A DNA stretch of 64,000 nucleotides from Harmothoe impar. Its lineage: Eukaryota; Annelida; Polychaeta; Phyllodocida; Polynoidae. Shown here piece after piece: positions 53,001 to 64,000 of the stretch. Both the position numbers and the translations under genes were made by a program. Numbering within the stretch: the first letter of the stretch is position 1; each line of letters begins with the position of its first letter. The DNA is taken from NCBI GenBank assembly GCA_947462335.1, contig OX381720.1:61153946-61217945 (forward strand), written 5' to 3'. Below the pieces are notes generated by a model. It was not told where the DNA came from. It worked only from the letters and a program-made list of their open reading frames with translations, and did no database searches.

Positions 53001-53380
53001 AATAGCCAAGGATGAGAGTAATGTGTCTGCTAGGAGATACAAACAGACACAGTTATTTACAAATCGACAATTATTTATCACATTAGTCCGTTCAGGGTGC
53101 CTTAATACACAACTAAATGTCAAGATTTGAGTTTTTTGATGAAGTCTTTGTATGGCAAGCAGTGAGTTTCCACTGGTAACTCGTCCCACAGAGGGGCACC
53201 ACGGTACAAGTACCACAGAGACTTGTGTAGGCTGATAACCCCCACCCCTCATTTGTTATGTTGAGTGACACAGTGCAGGAACAGGGAGGAGGTTTATGCT
53301 TGAGTAAAGTTCTCCTCTTTTATCAAAGACATGGAGAGAGCCTCAAACTGCCTGTTTTCATAACCCAAGGTGCACCCGTC
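50091..53380 (-). repeat. Inverted host repeat unit II (about 3.3 kb)
   Basis: Matches unit I at an offset of about 5.24 kb, almost perfectly over about 51020-52100. It lacks the counterpart of 47420-49665; the junction is at about 52710, where GATGTGGG meets CAGCAGCAATCATTCC. No gene seen. Confidence 0.7.
52943..53205. other. 263-bp insert of unknown type in unit II
   Basis: Units I and IV read AACATATTATCT(A/G)CAAGTACCACAG without a break. Unit II has 263 extra bases between ATTATCT and ACAAGTACC. There are no clear terminal repeats, tail or target duplication. It holds no gene. Confidence 0.55.
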
Positions 53381-56300
53381 TGCTTAAACTCATTTCTACC
53401 AGACTTGTCTAATTGATAAGACTGTCATCAACATGGACAACAGTCAACATGCCACAGTGGACTCTCAGCGATAAGCCTCCTTTGTTCTAATTCAGTCCAC
53501 CCCTTCCCCCCCCCCTGTCTTGCCAGGTATGTGACCCTTCTTTTATCATCTGCTAGAACTATGACTGTAGCCCGAGATTCTATCTAAAGTCGGAATTCGA
53601 GTATGTGGCTGTTCATGTCAATCGATTTGATTTCAATGATGGATTTTCTTTACCCATCCATGTGGGATTAAGGATGATTCTGATTAACTAGTGGCGGGAC
53701 CTTGCAGGAAGTTCAGAACCTTTAGAAACTCACTAACTGTACAAAATGGATGTTCTCAGAATCTGGTGTGTTTTGGTTCAGGGTTAATTTTTGAGAACAT
53801 ATGAGTAAGTTTCCCCAAAAGAGCCCATGTCTGGTGAGGAGTCCATTCACCATTCTTAACAAATGTCATGTACTTTAGGACAGAACTCAATGTAAAGATT
53901 GACATTCTTTGGAAAGCTGCAGTATCAATATGGCTTCGCGAATTACTTGCATATTTGAGTTGATAGGTTGTAAATGATCTATAAAAAGTGTCAACGATTT
54001 TACGGTTTTGTGATTTTGTGAGTAAACTATAAATTACAAAATAAGATATATGGCATTGGTCTGCATTTACAACATGTATATTTGTTTATTTCAATAAGCA
54101 CAAATATATAATTAGAAATTCCACATACTAGCAGGATTCAGATATCAGGTGTCTGCCGGAAATAAATACACATAGTCAGAGATATCAAAGAGTGCCTAAT
54201 CACGCACCATCTCATCCTACCAGATCCTCATCAGATACAGCCACTTCTTCTTATCTAAAAACATCAGAGATGGCAGCCTACTTGTCTGTGACTATGATCC
54301 CATCCTGACCCCCAACCCCTGATGAAGATGAGAATGAGACTGGTATAAAGATGGCAAAAAGAGATCATGGTCAGAGATCTGTCTGAATGAGCAAGGCCAG
54401 GTGGGGTTTGATTTGTGTGTCTTAGAGATGCTTACAGCCCTTGATCTGAGGATATGGTTGGAGGGAGGGAGCATTCTGATGCACAGATTGACCTATGGAG
54501 GAAGTCCCTCATGGACTCAAGTGTACAGCGAGGCATCAGTCTCCTTGCAGAGTCTTAGTCACAGACTAGATTAGTTATGGAGGGGTAAGATAATATGATG
54601 ATCTAGGTATCTGCCCGAGCCTGACTACACCCGTGACAAGGCTGCAGCAACTCTGGCTAACCCTGACGTTCTGCACGGCTGTAGTAGTGATTGGGGCTAG
54701 GTAATGTAGGAGAGTGGTGGTTCAGGCAAACGGTAAAAATGTATTGCATTTTCCGCAGTACTTTTGAATCGTTTCCTTCTGCCTGACAAGATCGCTACCT
54801 GGTCTCTTCCACTGCGTGTTCTTATCAATACTTCCCCCATTAATCAATCAATCAATCAATCAAATCAAGCTTCATCCCACCATGCCTATGTATCCTTTCA
54901 CTCCATATCCTTGTTTTGATTTTGCTCTCTTTCTACTTGCTCCACTTTCCAGCCTAACCTCCCCCCTCCTCTAGCTCAAAATTCCCAGTAGTCCTACCAC
55001 AGTCCATGAGTGTGTATAGCTTTGTGTGTGATGGCAGACACTTCAGAGGTTCTTTGACCATGGCTAATAAAAAAAATGGAAAGCAGCTACCAATAAGCCG
55101 CCGCTGTCTCCGCTGTCCTTTGAACATGGACCAATTATCTGAGGCATCCACATCCCAGAACATCCAACAGGGATTACCCTATTATAGGCACCAGTTTCAT
55201 CTTGTCAATACGGGGAGACTCTGCACCCCCCCCCCTCTCACACACACATCCATAACACCAGCAGCTCTAGGTAGGTATTTCTGTCAATCCATCCGGCTCA
55301 TTTCCAGCAGTTTTCCATCATTCACAAAAGTTACTTTTAGTTCCTGCTGATTGACTCAGATAACTCCCCACATCCGCACTTGTCACCGACAGATGTCACT
55401 GAGGCTGATTTTGCTGTTGTTGATTTCTAAATGTGTAAGCCCAGGTTTAAGGAGCTTGAGGTGGAAGAGGAGTTTTCAAACGGATGGTGCGTAGCGATAT
55501 TGTAGAGGTATTGGCGGACAGAACACAAAAAACTGAGATGCGAGCGAGAAAAATGCAGAAAGGGAGGGGGAATGTGTGGTCTTGAATATGAATGGAAAGT
55601 GGGATGTAGTGATAGTTTGCTTGTACATGAGGTGAAAGATGTTGCCTATGGATGAGAGGGTGATGTGAGGGCGAATGTAGTGATAGGTTGCTTGAAAATA
55701 AGGTGATAGATGTGAGTAAGGGCTGGGAGAATAAAGTTTAATGAAGCAGTCAGGGTGTGGAACCTTAACTGATGTGTGAAAAACCACCATCCATCGGTTT
55801 TTGCAGTGTGAGGACGAATCATATTGATTTCTCTTAAACACAACTTAAATTAGTCTGTGACAAAAATAACAAAAACTTGTTTTCAACCAATTCCTGCTCT
55901 TCATTTCTCACTTTTGCCCAAAAGAAATGGAATTACAAAATTACATTATTTGATTTCTATTGGGCTTGTTTCTGTCCTGAGATGCTAAATAGGATTGGTC
56001 ATTGATAGTCTGAGATGCCTTGGACAATTACATATTTGTTCTGCTGGACAGGTATCTCATATAACAGACATGATTGGCTCTTTGACAAATGTGCTCCCAC
56101 TCTCTGAGTGCAGAGTTCTGAATCAAATCCCGTCCCTGTCACGGGTCAGCGATTGAGGCACATCTTGAGGCAGTGGGGTTAAACTACAAATCAAGTATGG
56201 ACATTATCAGTAGGCGTGGTGCCCTGGAAGTTGCATGGCCCCAATAGATTGGCTTCATTTATATAAAGGTAGATCACAATGTTGGCGCATTAGAGGTCAC

Positions 56301-58640
56301 ATCCAGAGTTCTTCTAATCCCAGTCTTCTTGTGTTTTTATGGTAAGATGAGGAATTGGTGCCATGGTGCCAAAATATATACTGCAATGGTGATAGTCTGG
56401 ACACACTATACTATCTATTTCTTTTAGGAAGTATAGGGATCCTATTGTTCTCATTATTTATATTGAAAAATCTCCATCGGTTTCTATCTATCATTTTATT
56501 TCAATCTAACCATAACTGCATGGACAGTGTAATTGAGAAGAATAAATGGCCATGTATCCAATAGCTTTGGTATGTGGTTTATCTGTAGTGGAGGTATGGT
56601 ATTAGAAAAGGAGGCATATTTGTGGTACATATTGATACATTGATCACAAAGAAGCCAGCCAGGTGAGTCACCTTGACAACCTGATGGTTGTCATGGTGAC
56701 CAGACGCTGTGCCAGGAGGTAACCATGGTGACTAGGTGAGGAGCAGGTGGTCACCGGGTCAGAAGAAGGAAGGCCTCTTGTAGCTGGGCCAAGTAGAGCT
56801 GAGTAGGGAGGTCTGTATAGAAACCTAGTGGAATACATTTGTAGTCGATTGAGATATCGACAAACCTGCGGGCCCGTTCTGCTTTGGTTTCGAGTAACAC
56901 ATTTTTATTCAAGTATCCTGCTTACGTTAAACTAATATGCGTGGTTCGGACCTATATGATCGGGACAAGGTGACATATGTAAGAGTGGCTTGATATCGGT
57001 TCGAGGAGCATTCGGGACTGACAAGAGTCTGGCTCTGGGACAGGTTTGGGACTAGCCAAGAGATCAGGTTATAGAACCAGTTCTGGATTAGTTCGGGACT
57101 AGTGCTGGAATTGTCACTCAGCCAATCCAAACCAGGGTCGAACTACACAAGGAGAAGGGATTGGTCTGAGGGGACAGGTATGGCTAGAATGGAGGGTACA
57201 GGTAAACCCCAAAACAATCCAGAAAATGTTTGGGATTGTTGTGAAATGCGGCAGGGTGTCCTTTATTGTTGGTAAAGCTGATTGTTTTTTGAGTTTGTAG
57301 ATATTAAGTCTCAGGTAAGTGTCCTCAGGATTATGTCAATGTCAAAGTTGTGTTTTCAGATTGTTGTCATCACCCAGTGTTGCACAACACCACATGGCAG
57401 ATGGAAAGCGATCCTAGGTGACGGCTGACGCAATACCTGATCACATGGGGGGTAAGGTCAAGGACGCCTGGACCCGAAATGGAGTGGAAGTGGCATGAGC
57501 CATCCAGGTGGCCCGAACCGCAACCGAAGTAGGTGGAATATAAGTAGTAGTGACCTGAACCATGCCGAAAGGGTATGGTAAGGGGTGTATATAAGATACG
57601 TATATACTGAGGATGAGATACTAAACCCCTACACATTTGACACTAATTAACAGTATTAAAGTATGTATGAGGCCCATTATGCTGATTGGGTTGCAGTTTT
57701 ATTCATGGAAACAAGGGCTCTAGGGCTCTTAATGCCTCAACCTTGTCTATAGCACTAGCCAGTGACCTTTTGGTAACTACCTAAACTATCTCATCTAAAC
57801 TATTACGATCAGATATCAGTGTTTGTAAGCCTACTGTGGTATAAGTAGTAACTAAGTATTCTGCATCTCCTGCCCATCCCTCCAGTCTTTTCTGTACAAT
57901 CTTCTGAAGAAGAAGCTCGAAGATAACAAAGATACATCTGCAGCAGTAATCATTTCTCAACAACATACAAAACAACAATGTCCTTTTGAAGATATAAATG
58001 CTGGCAACACAAAGAGAGCAATAACAAGCATTAGAATAGCTCATACATATTCCCTGCAGTCCTACATCACAGACACACTCAAAAACACCACATTGTGGTG
58101 GTGGGGAAGGGGTGCCCATTGTGCCATTGTGTGCCACCGAGGCTGAAGGCATTCAGCCAGAAATGAGGAATTGTAAACATATTATCTGCAAGTACCACAA
58201 GTACCACAGAGACCTGTGTAGGCAGATAACCCCCACCCCTAATGTCTGCAGCAGGCAACATATTTACCCACCTGCCCAGGAGGAATGTAAAACATAACTA
58301 TAATGAGTGGAGGGGTGGGGCTGATTATCTGTTTATGGTGGTGTCGGCTTTTATGATAACACACATGACTGGGTGGGACAACACGCTATCTAGGGATGCT
58401 ACATGATTCCATTGAGAACTCACCCCCTCTGCTTTTGTGTTCTCATATTGTCCTTTTCTTTTCCTTTACTCTTTGAAAATGATGCGGATACAACGATAAA
58501 ACTAATTTTTATCATTCCTGGCATAATACAGGGAACAGGAAGAAGCCTATGCTTGAGTTAATGTTTCCACTTTTATTAAGGACATGGAGAAAGTTACAGC
58601 TGTGTCTAGAAGGGTGCTGCTGGCTGTTTTCATAACACAA
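53381..58640 (-). repeat. Inverted host repeat unit III (about 5.3 kb)
   Basis: Carries the landmarks at 53433, 54266, 55130, 56090, 56660 and 58120 in the order expected for an inverted copy. The GGTCACC palindromic block (56651-56762) is inverted relative to 6987-7100 and 24195-24310. A CAAT tetranucleotide run is at 54841-54862. No gene recognised. Confidence 0.65.
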
Positions 58641-60907
58641 GGTACAGACGACTGCTAGGGTTCATTTCCATCAGACGTGGCTAATTGATGAAACTATCAT
58701 CAACATGCACAGCAGTCAACATGCCACAGTGGACTCTCAGTGATAAGCCTCCTTACTTTGTTTTATTCCAGCCAAACTCTCTCCCCCAACATCTTTCAAG
58801 CACCCTCCTCCTTTCTTATTATCCCTCAGCGTTTAACAAATGAGATCACATTAGACCTGTGTCCACTAGCATATATGAGGCCGTTTGTCGTCTTTCAAAA
58901 CGTGACTTTGAATACAAATATGAAATATATGTTTTGTCTCCCTGTGGACGCAGGTGGGCGACAGAATTCTCAAATACAACAGTTGGATAGCAATTTGGGG
59001 GTGCCCAAACTGGAGGACAAAACTGAGGATTTAGAAAACTAACATGTTTGATTTCTAGTGCAGAAATTGGGCGATATGCTCTTTATTTCTTTTATAATAA
59101 GACGTCCATGTTTGCCCTGGGTAGTCTGGGCAGCAATCGATAACGCCTAGTGGACACAGCCTACCTGCAGTTAAAGTAGAATATATCTACAAAATATATT
59201 CCTAGATATGTACATATTGCTGGACGTCAAAACGGCCATATATCCCAGTTTCCTTGTCATAAAGTGGACACAGGCCTAAAAAGATTCTATCTAAAGCTGA
59301 AATTAAAATATCTGCTCATTTATCTCAATCACTGATCAGTGATCAATGATTTGGATTATTGATTCCTTGTTTCTACCTTCATTGTAGTAGAGCGGTGGCA
59401 GTTCCTAACTGCCAATAATGTCTACTTAGAAGCTATGGGAGAGTCATCAACTGACAAAACACACTGCATATAGCCCCACAGGTTCCTCAGGAATAGGCAG
59501 ACAGGGACAGGAATATCGTCTGCTTCCTAAGGTTCATTCAAGTGGGATAGAAAATATAACCCCATCTATTGCAGTTTGCTGGAGAGAAAAAAATGTACCA
59601 CAGTGTTATAGGTTTGAATAAGATGATATTCTAGACACTTGATTATGATAGCTATTTTGTTATTGTGATCATATCAGAATCTATCAAATTGTCTCAGCTT
59701 TTATTGATCAATGACCATTAAGTTCTCATTTTGATACCATTATAACAGCGGACTAAGACCATCTTAGAATTTAAATGATTTCAAAATATTTCCAATCTCC
59801 TTTACACAACACAACTTTATACTGTCTAAAAGAACAAAGGCGTGTGCAGCAACTACGTCCAGAACTGGGGCATGGTATTCATGGTCCTGCAGCTATTTCC
59901 TTGATCACTACTTTATTGATGGTATTAATACCATTTGCAGCTTTGAAAGAACAGTGGAAGGCTTGAAAAGCATTAATGATCTCATGTCTGTCAATGACAT
60001 CAAACAAAATGGCAGCCGTCCAGACCTTATATCAGCTGCATCATACTGTGGTGCTGCCTGGTGGCTGAAAGTTGAACTTCAAGTAAAGTGCATTAGGTTT
60101 TGGAGGCATGTGAAGGGGACGGGGTTTACCTCATCCGTTCTCCCAGCACATTCTTGGTGTTGTACCACCCTGTACCCTCAAACTAACCTAGTTTATGTCT
60201 ACGTCGGGAGAATGTTAAGTTTCACCTCTGTCCCTAAAGATACAGTCCAAGTACCATGCCTGTGTAGCTCATTTTGATGTCCGAAATGCAAATCAAACTT
60301 TACGCTTCATAATTATCAGAACCTTACCAACATTCATGGCAATGTTCGGAAACAGAGTATCACAATTTACTTTTCATCCAAAAAGTAGCAAAAATTACAA
60401 AATACAAACAGAATGATATTGATGTACAATTTGCATGTATATTTAGAAGTTGTTCACTTTATTTGACTATGAGACAATTATAACAAATACCCTCAAAATC
60501 TATAATCAGAGACATTTGACTTTGTATCATTACATATAGAATGTATATCGAAGTTTGTCCAATTATGCCACCATCTCATCCAACCAGATCCTCATCAGAT
60601 CTTCTTATCTTAAACCATCAGAGAATATGATCTCATACTCCCGACCATCACCCCTTGATGAAGATAAGAAGAAACTGGTATAAAGATGAATTTTTCAATT
60701 TCCCGCCAATTATCCATCAGTTTAAACTGTTTAATACACATCTCTCCATATCCTGTCGCTCCATATCCTATTCACTATCTTTTCCTTTTTATCAATTACT
60801 ACCTGCTTTGATTTCAACAGTGAGGCGCCCCCAGGTCCTTTACCCCAAGTTCTCCACAATCCTACCAATGTTCAAGCCTGAGTGTGATTAGTAAATAGCC
60901 CTGTGTG

Positions 60908-60915
60908 TGACGTCA
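60908..60915. promoter_or_regulatory. CRE/ATF palindrome conserved in unit IV
   Basis: CTGTGTGTGACGTCAGACCCTGCC precedes an ATG at 60941 (GACCATGGCTAATAAAAAAAG), as in copies A and C. In this copy the ATG frame stops after 11 codons. Confidence 0.35.
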
Positions 60916-63126
60916 GACCCTGCCTAGGCTTATTTGACCATGGCTAATAAAAAAAGACAAGGCAGCTACCAATGAGCCGCCCCTCTACCCACTGTCCCTT
61001 GAACATGGACCAATTATCTGAGGCATCCACATCCCAGAACATCCAGCAGGGATTACCCTATTATAGGCACCCCTTCCACCCTGTCAATACAGGAGAATCC
61101 CACCTCAAAGTAACCAGCCCTCCTCAAACATCAATACCACCACCAGCTCAACCTCTGTCTGTCAATCAATCTGCCTCATGTTCAGCAGTTTTCCATTATA
61201 AACAAAAGTCACTGTTATTTCCTGCTGATCGACTTAGATAAACTCCCGCATCTCTGCTTGTCACTGGCAGGTGTTACTCAGACTAATGTTCCTGTTGTTG
61301 ATTTCTGCATATTTACCAAGTTTCAAGAGCTGAAGGAGTAAGAGAAGGGGCAGGAGTTTTAGGGTTAAGGACTGAGAGACAGATCTGCAGCCTCCCCCCC
61401 CCCCCGGCAAACTTCAATAATACACCAAGCTCTACTTCCCTGTGTTGATCCATCTTTCTTTTTTCCAACAGTACTCTATTCCTCTGGGTATCATTTGTTG
61501 GTGAAAATTTCTCACTCTCCCAGGCCTAATGTCTGACCTCCCCTTAGTGGTACTGCGTTATTGGGAGGCCATGCATCAAGCCCTCTCTTATGGAGATGAG
61601 TGGCTTTCCGCAAAAAAAGGGTCGCCCACACCTGTCCTCGTCTGCCGGTCCTCTCGGAAGGCACAGGCATAGTACTCAATGGCAGACACTATTCAGACTG
61701 TTTCTACTGTTGTTGATTTTTTTAAAACTTTGTAAACCCAGGATTTAATTCAGTGGATCAGCGAACATGTAGTAAGGGATCAAGAAACAGAGTTAAGTAG
61801 AGAGGGGGGAATGAAGGAGTGATGAATGGGGAAGGAGTTATGAGCTCAGACTGAGGGAAAGGGGAAATGTTTGGTTTCAAAAGGAGAGTAAATGATCTGT
61901 AAGAATTTTTGTAGGGTACGGACGGATAATATTGATTTCTCTTAAACACAACTTTAGTTACTCTGTTACATTTTCAGATCTTCTCTCTGTCTAAAGAAAT
62001 GGAAAGAAGAAAGCACAATATTGGACATGGTGTGGAATTGGTGCTTCCTGAGACAACCTTGATGGTTAGTCAGTAATAGCCCTTGATGGCTTTGGAAAGC
62101 CTTAGTGGCAATAATAACAGTTGTTTTCCACCTGCCAGGCTGGGTGAAATGTCTTTTGTAATCTAACTATAGCCAGTAAAAACTTGAAGGAGAAAGCAGT
62201 GTGCTGCCAACTAGTAAGGTGTGAACATATCAATATCTTGTGGACCTGGTAGTTTGACAAATTGATGATGTATAGTGTTTACATCCAGGCCCTTCAATTG
62301 TTTCACTGAAAAGTACTGACAGGCATTTCTTAGTAAACAGGCAGGCAATAGAATGTTGCAATAGAATTAGCAAACAAGCTTTATCGCGGAATACATAGAT
62401 ACCTGCCTTTGCTTTTGTCCTGACATATATGAAATAGTTATAAAAAAAAGTTATGATCAACGGCTGGAGGCAGTTTAAAGTGCTTCCTGGGACACAAGCT
62501 GCCAACTGACCGCATGCTACCCTTACCCTCCCAACTCAGAATTCACCATCTCTCTGACAAATGTGCCCCCACTTTCTGAGTTTGGATCAGATATCCTCCC
62601 TGTCACGGGTCAGCAAGGATTAAGGCATATCTTAAGGAGGAGGGGTTGAGATTGGGGTGAAGTGGGAAGGGTATCAGTGGGTGTGGTGCCCCTGGAAGTT
62701 GCCTGGCGCCTGTAGATTGTCTTCATTTACATAAAGACAGATCGTGGTGTTGGTGGTGCCAGATAGAGGTCACATCTGGAGTCTTCTAATCCCAGTCTTG
62801 TAGTAATAGGGTCTTATGAAAAATTGGTGGCATGATAGCCGAATATGCAATAATGGAGATGCTTGTGTTCTAGGCATTTTAGGAGTTACATTATTACCCA
62901 TTATTCATATTCAAAGCTCTCCGATGGTTTTCTAGGAAAACGATAAAACTGACTAAAGTGAAGGGGCTAAGAGCCCGAAATCTTTTAGTTTGCAGTTTGT
63001 GTTAAATCTTCTTTTCATGAAATATACCCCACAGTCCTTTTATAACTATGAGGGGGTGGATGGCTGGAGACATCAAAGAAGCTTTCTTATGCTGAATGTA
63101 GAATTCAAGCCTTATACCAAAATCAT

Positions 63127-63400
63127 CAGTGGCGGATCCAGGATTTTCCAAAGGGGGGGGGGCAAAACCTTGCCAACCTAGGAGTGACTGTTTGCACAGC
63201 ACTAGCGAAGCGCAGCGCAAGAGAATGGCCCCCAAAAAAAAGCTGGTGGTCTCTGTCTATATGGTATTGTCCCCTTCTCTCATTTTACCCCTCTTTCCTC
63301 CTCTCTTCTTCCCCATTTTTAGAGAAAAGAAAATTAAATTTATTTATTTGTTTGGGGGGGGGGGGACCATGGCCCGTCGGCCCACCCCCTGGATCAGCCA
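63127..63400 (+). mobile_element. Short DNA-transposon-like element with CAGTGGCGGATCCAGG terminus
   Basis: It starts CAGTGGCGGATCCAGGATTT and ends ACCCCCTGGATCAGCCA, an imperfect inverted repeat of the start. It contains two G-runs (63154-63162; 63353-63365). This terminus is familiar from repeats in many invertebrate genomes. The right end is degenerate and no target duplication is certain. Confidence 0.45.
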
Positions 63401-64000
63401 AAGATCATATATCTCCCTGCACTCATCTAGCTTAAAACCAGCTTATAAATTCTTAAATTTTAGATATCATTGAATACATCAACCACCCCTTACCCCCTTG
63501 AGACCATACCTCAGCCCATGCTGGTTTATGTGGTCTGTGAACAGGTAGTCTGAGGGGGTATTTGTGATGTGTGTGTGTGTGGGAGAGGAGGTAGTAGGTA
63601 CAAACCTATAACACCAAAAAAACTCCTGGAAAAGAAATAGACAGCTACAGGACCATGAGATCACCCTGAATGGAGTAATTCTTGACTATAATTTAAAGCC
63701 CTCTGTGGAGAAGCAGAAGACCACATTCTATAATTTGACCGGTTGGTAAGTGTGCCTCCACACCTCCTCACCACCCGGAGAGATGACTACAATTCCCTCA
63801 CCAGACCCCCTGCCACGCTGCCCCCTAACCCCTGCCAACCAAAATCAATTCAAACTCCCACTTCCATGACCAGCAAAGGCTGAAATTTCAATCAGTCTGC
63901 TCTTATTAGGAAATGTGGTAGGGAGATAGAGGACAACTTGGGTAGTGCCCTGACTGCCCCAACTATCACCCCTCTCTGATCCACTTCCACCTCAAGCAAA

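Larger units (their letters stand above)
58641..64000 (-). repeat. Inverted host repeat unit IV, running off the window
   Basis: Landmarks at 58711, 60000-60280 (inverted match to 13360-13590 and 39720-40030), 60555, 60940-61090, 62560-62790 and 63510. At 60000 it has the sequence that in copy A lies beside the minisatellite, and no minisatellite is present. No gene recognised. Confidence 0.65.

Overview
The window is eukaryotic and almost certainly from a metazoan, most likely an invertebrate. It is a draft assembly (a 200-N scaffold gap at 16403-16602), gene-poor, and rich in DNA transposons, short foldback elements, a tRNA-derived SINE and simple repeats. I cannot name the species, and no intact host protein-coding gene is convincing.

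The centrepiece is a complete Maverick/Polinton-type (adintovirus-like) element at 28113-38631 (10.5 kb). It has terminal inverted repeats of about 420-440 bp and a 6-bp target duplication (GCAGAT). A paralogous host segment at about 12157-12200 preserves the empty site. Nine reading frames lie on the minus strand. From right to left they are an orphan 216-aa protein, a packaging ATPase with an odd Walker A, a 110-aa protein with a hydrophobic tail, a 365-aa conserved Polinton protein, a chromodomain integrase, a penton-like minor capsid protein, a pX-like basic protein, a double-jelly-roll major capsid protein broken by one in-frame stop, and an adenain-like protease. A possible small tail ORF follows. 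No protein-primed DNA polymerase B is present. The right arm, where I would look for it, instead carries a plus-strand alanine-rich gene with a Cys/Trp-rich tail behind a TATA box. Bases 1-2194 are the right end of a second, related element: it shares 70 of the last 72 bp, and has a similar TATA region and a GCA-rich tract in the corresponding place.

The host DNA is a mosaic of diverged copies of one repeat unit. Copy A (2291-13592) and copy B (17761-28106 plus 38638-39981, split by the Polinton) are an 11-kb direct duplication. A partial copy C (about 40400-43520) follows. Four tandem units of 3.3-5.3 kb then fill about 44866-64000 in the opposite orientation. Comparing copies defines later insertions exactly: a 1.49-kb CACTA/EnSpm-like element (17998-19491), a 1.36-kb element with CAGGTGGA ends (8507-9862), a TA-flanked MITE (25094-25459), and poly(A)-tailed inserts at 8159-8305 and 21839-22120. 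It also shows a deletion of about 0.79 kb in copy B.

Copy A runs into a 2.6-kb G-rich minisatellite (about 13604-16206) with higher-order repeats, followed by the gap. Other notable items are a 0.47-kb polypyrimidine tract at 42100, and short blocks conserved between copies (a CRE followed by an ATG and short ORF, and a palindromic GGTCACC block). Two of the inverted units share near-identical patches that suggest gene conversion.
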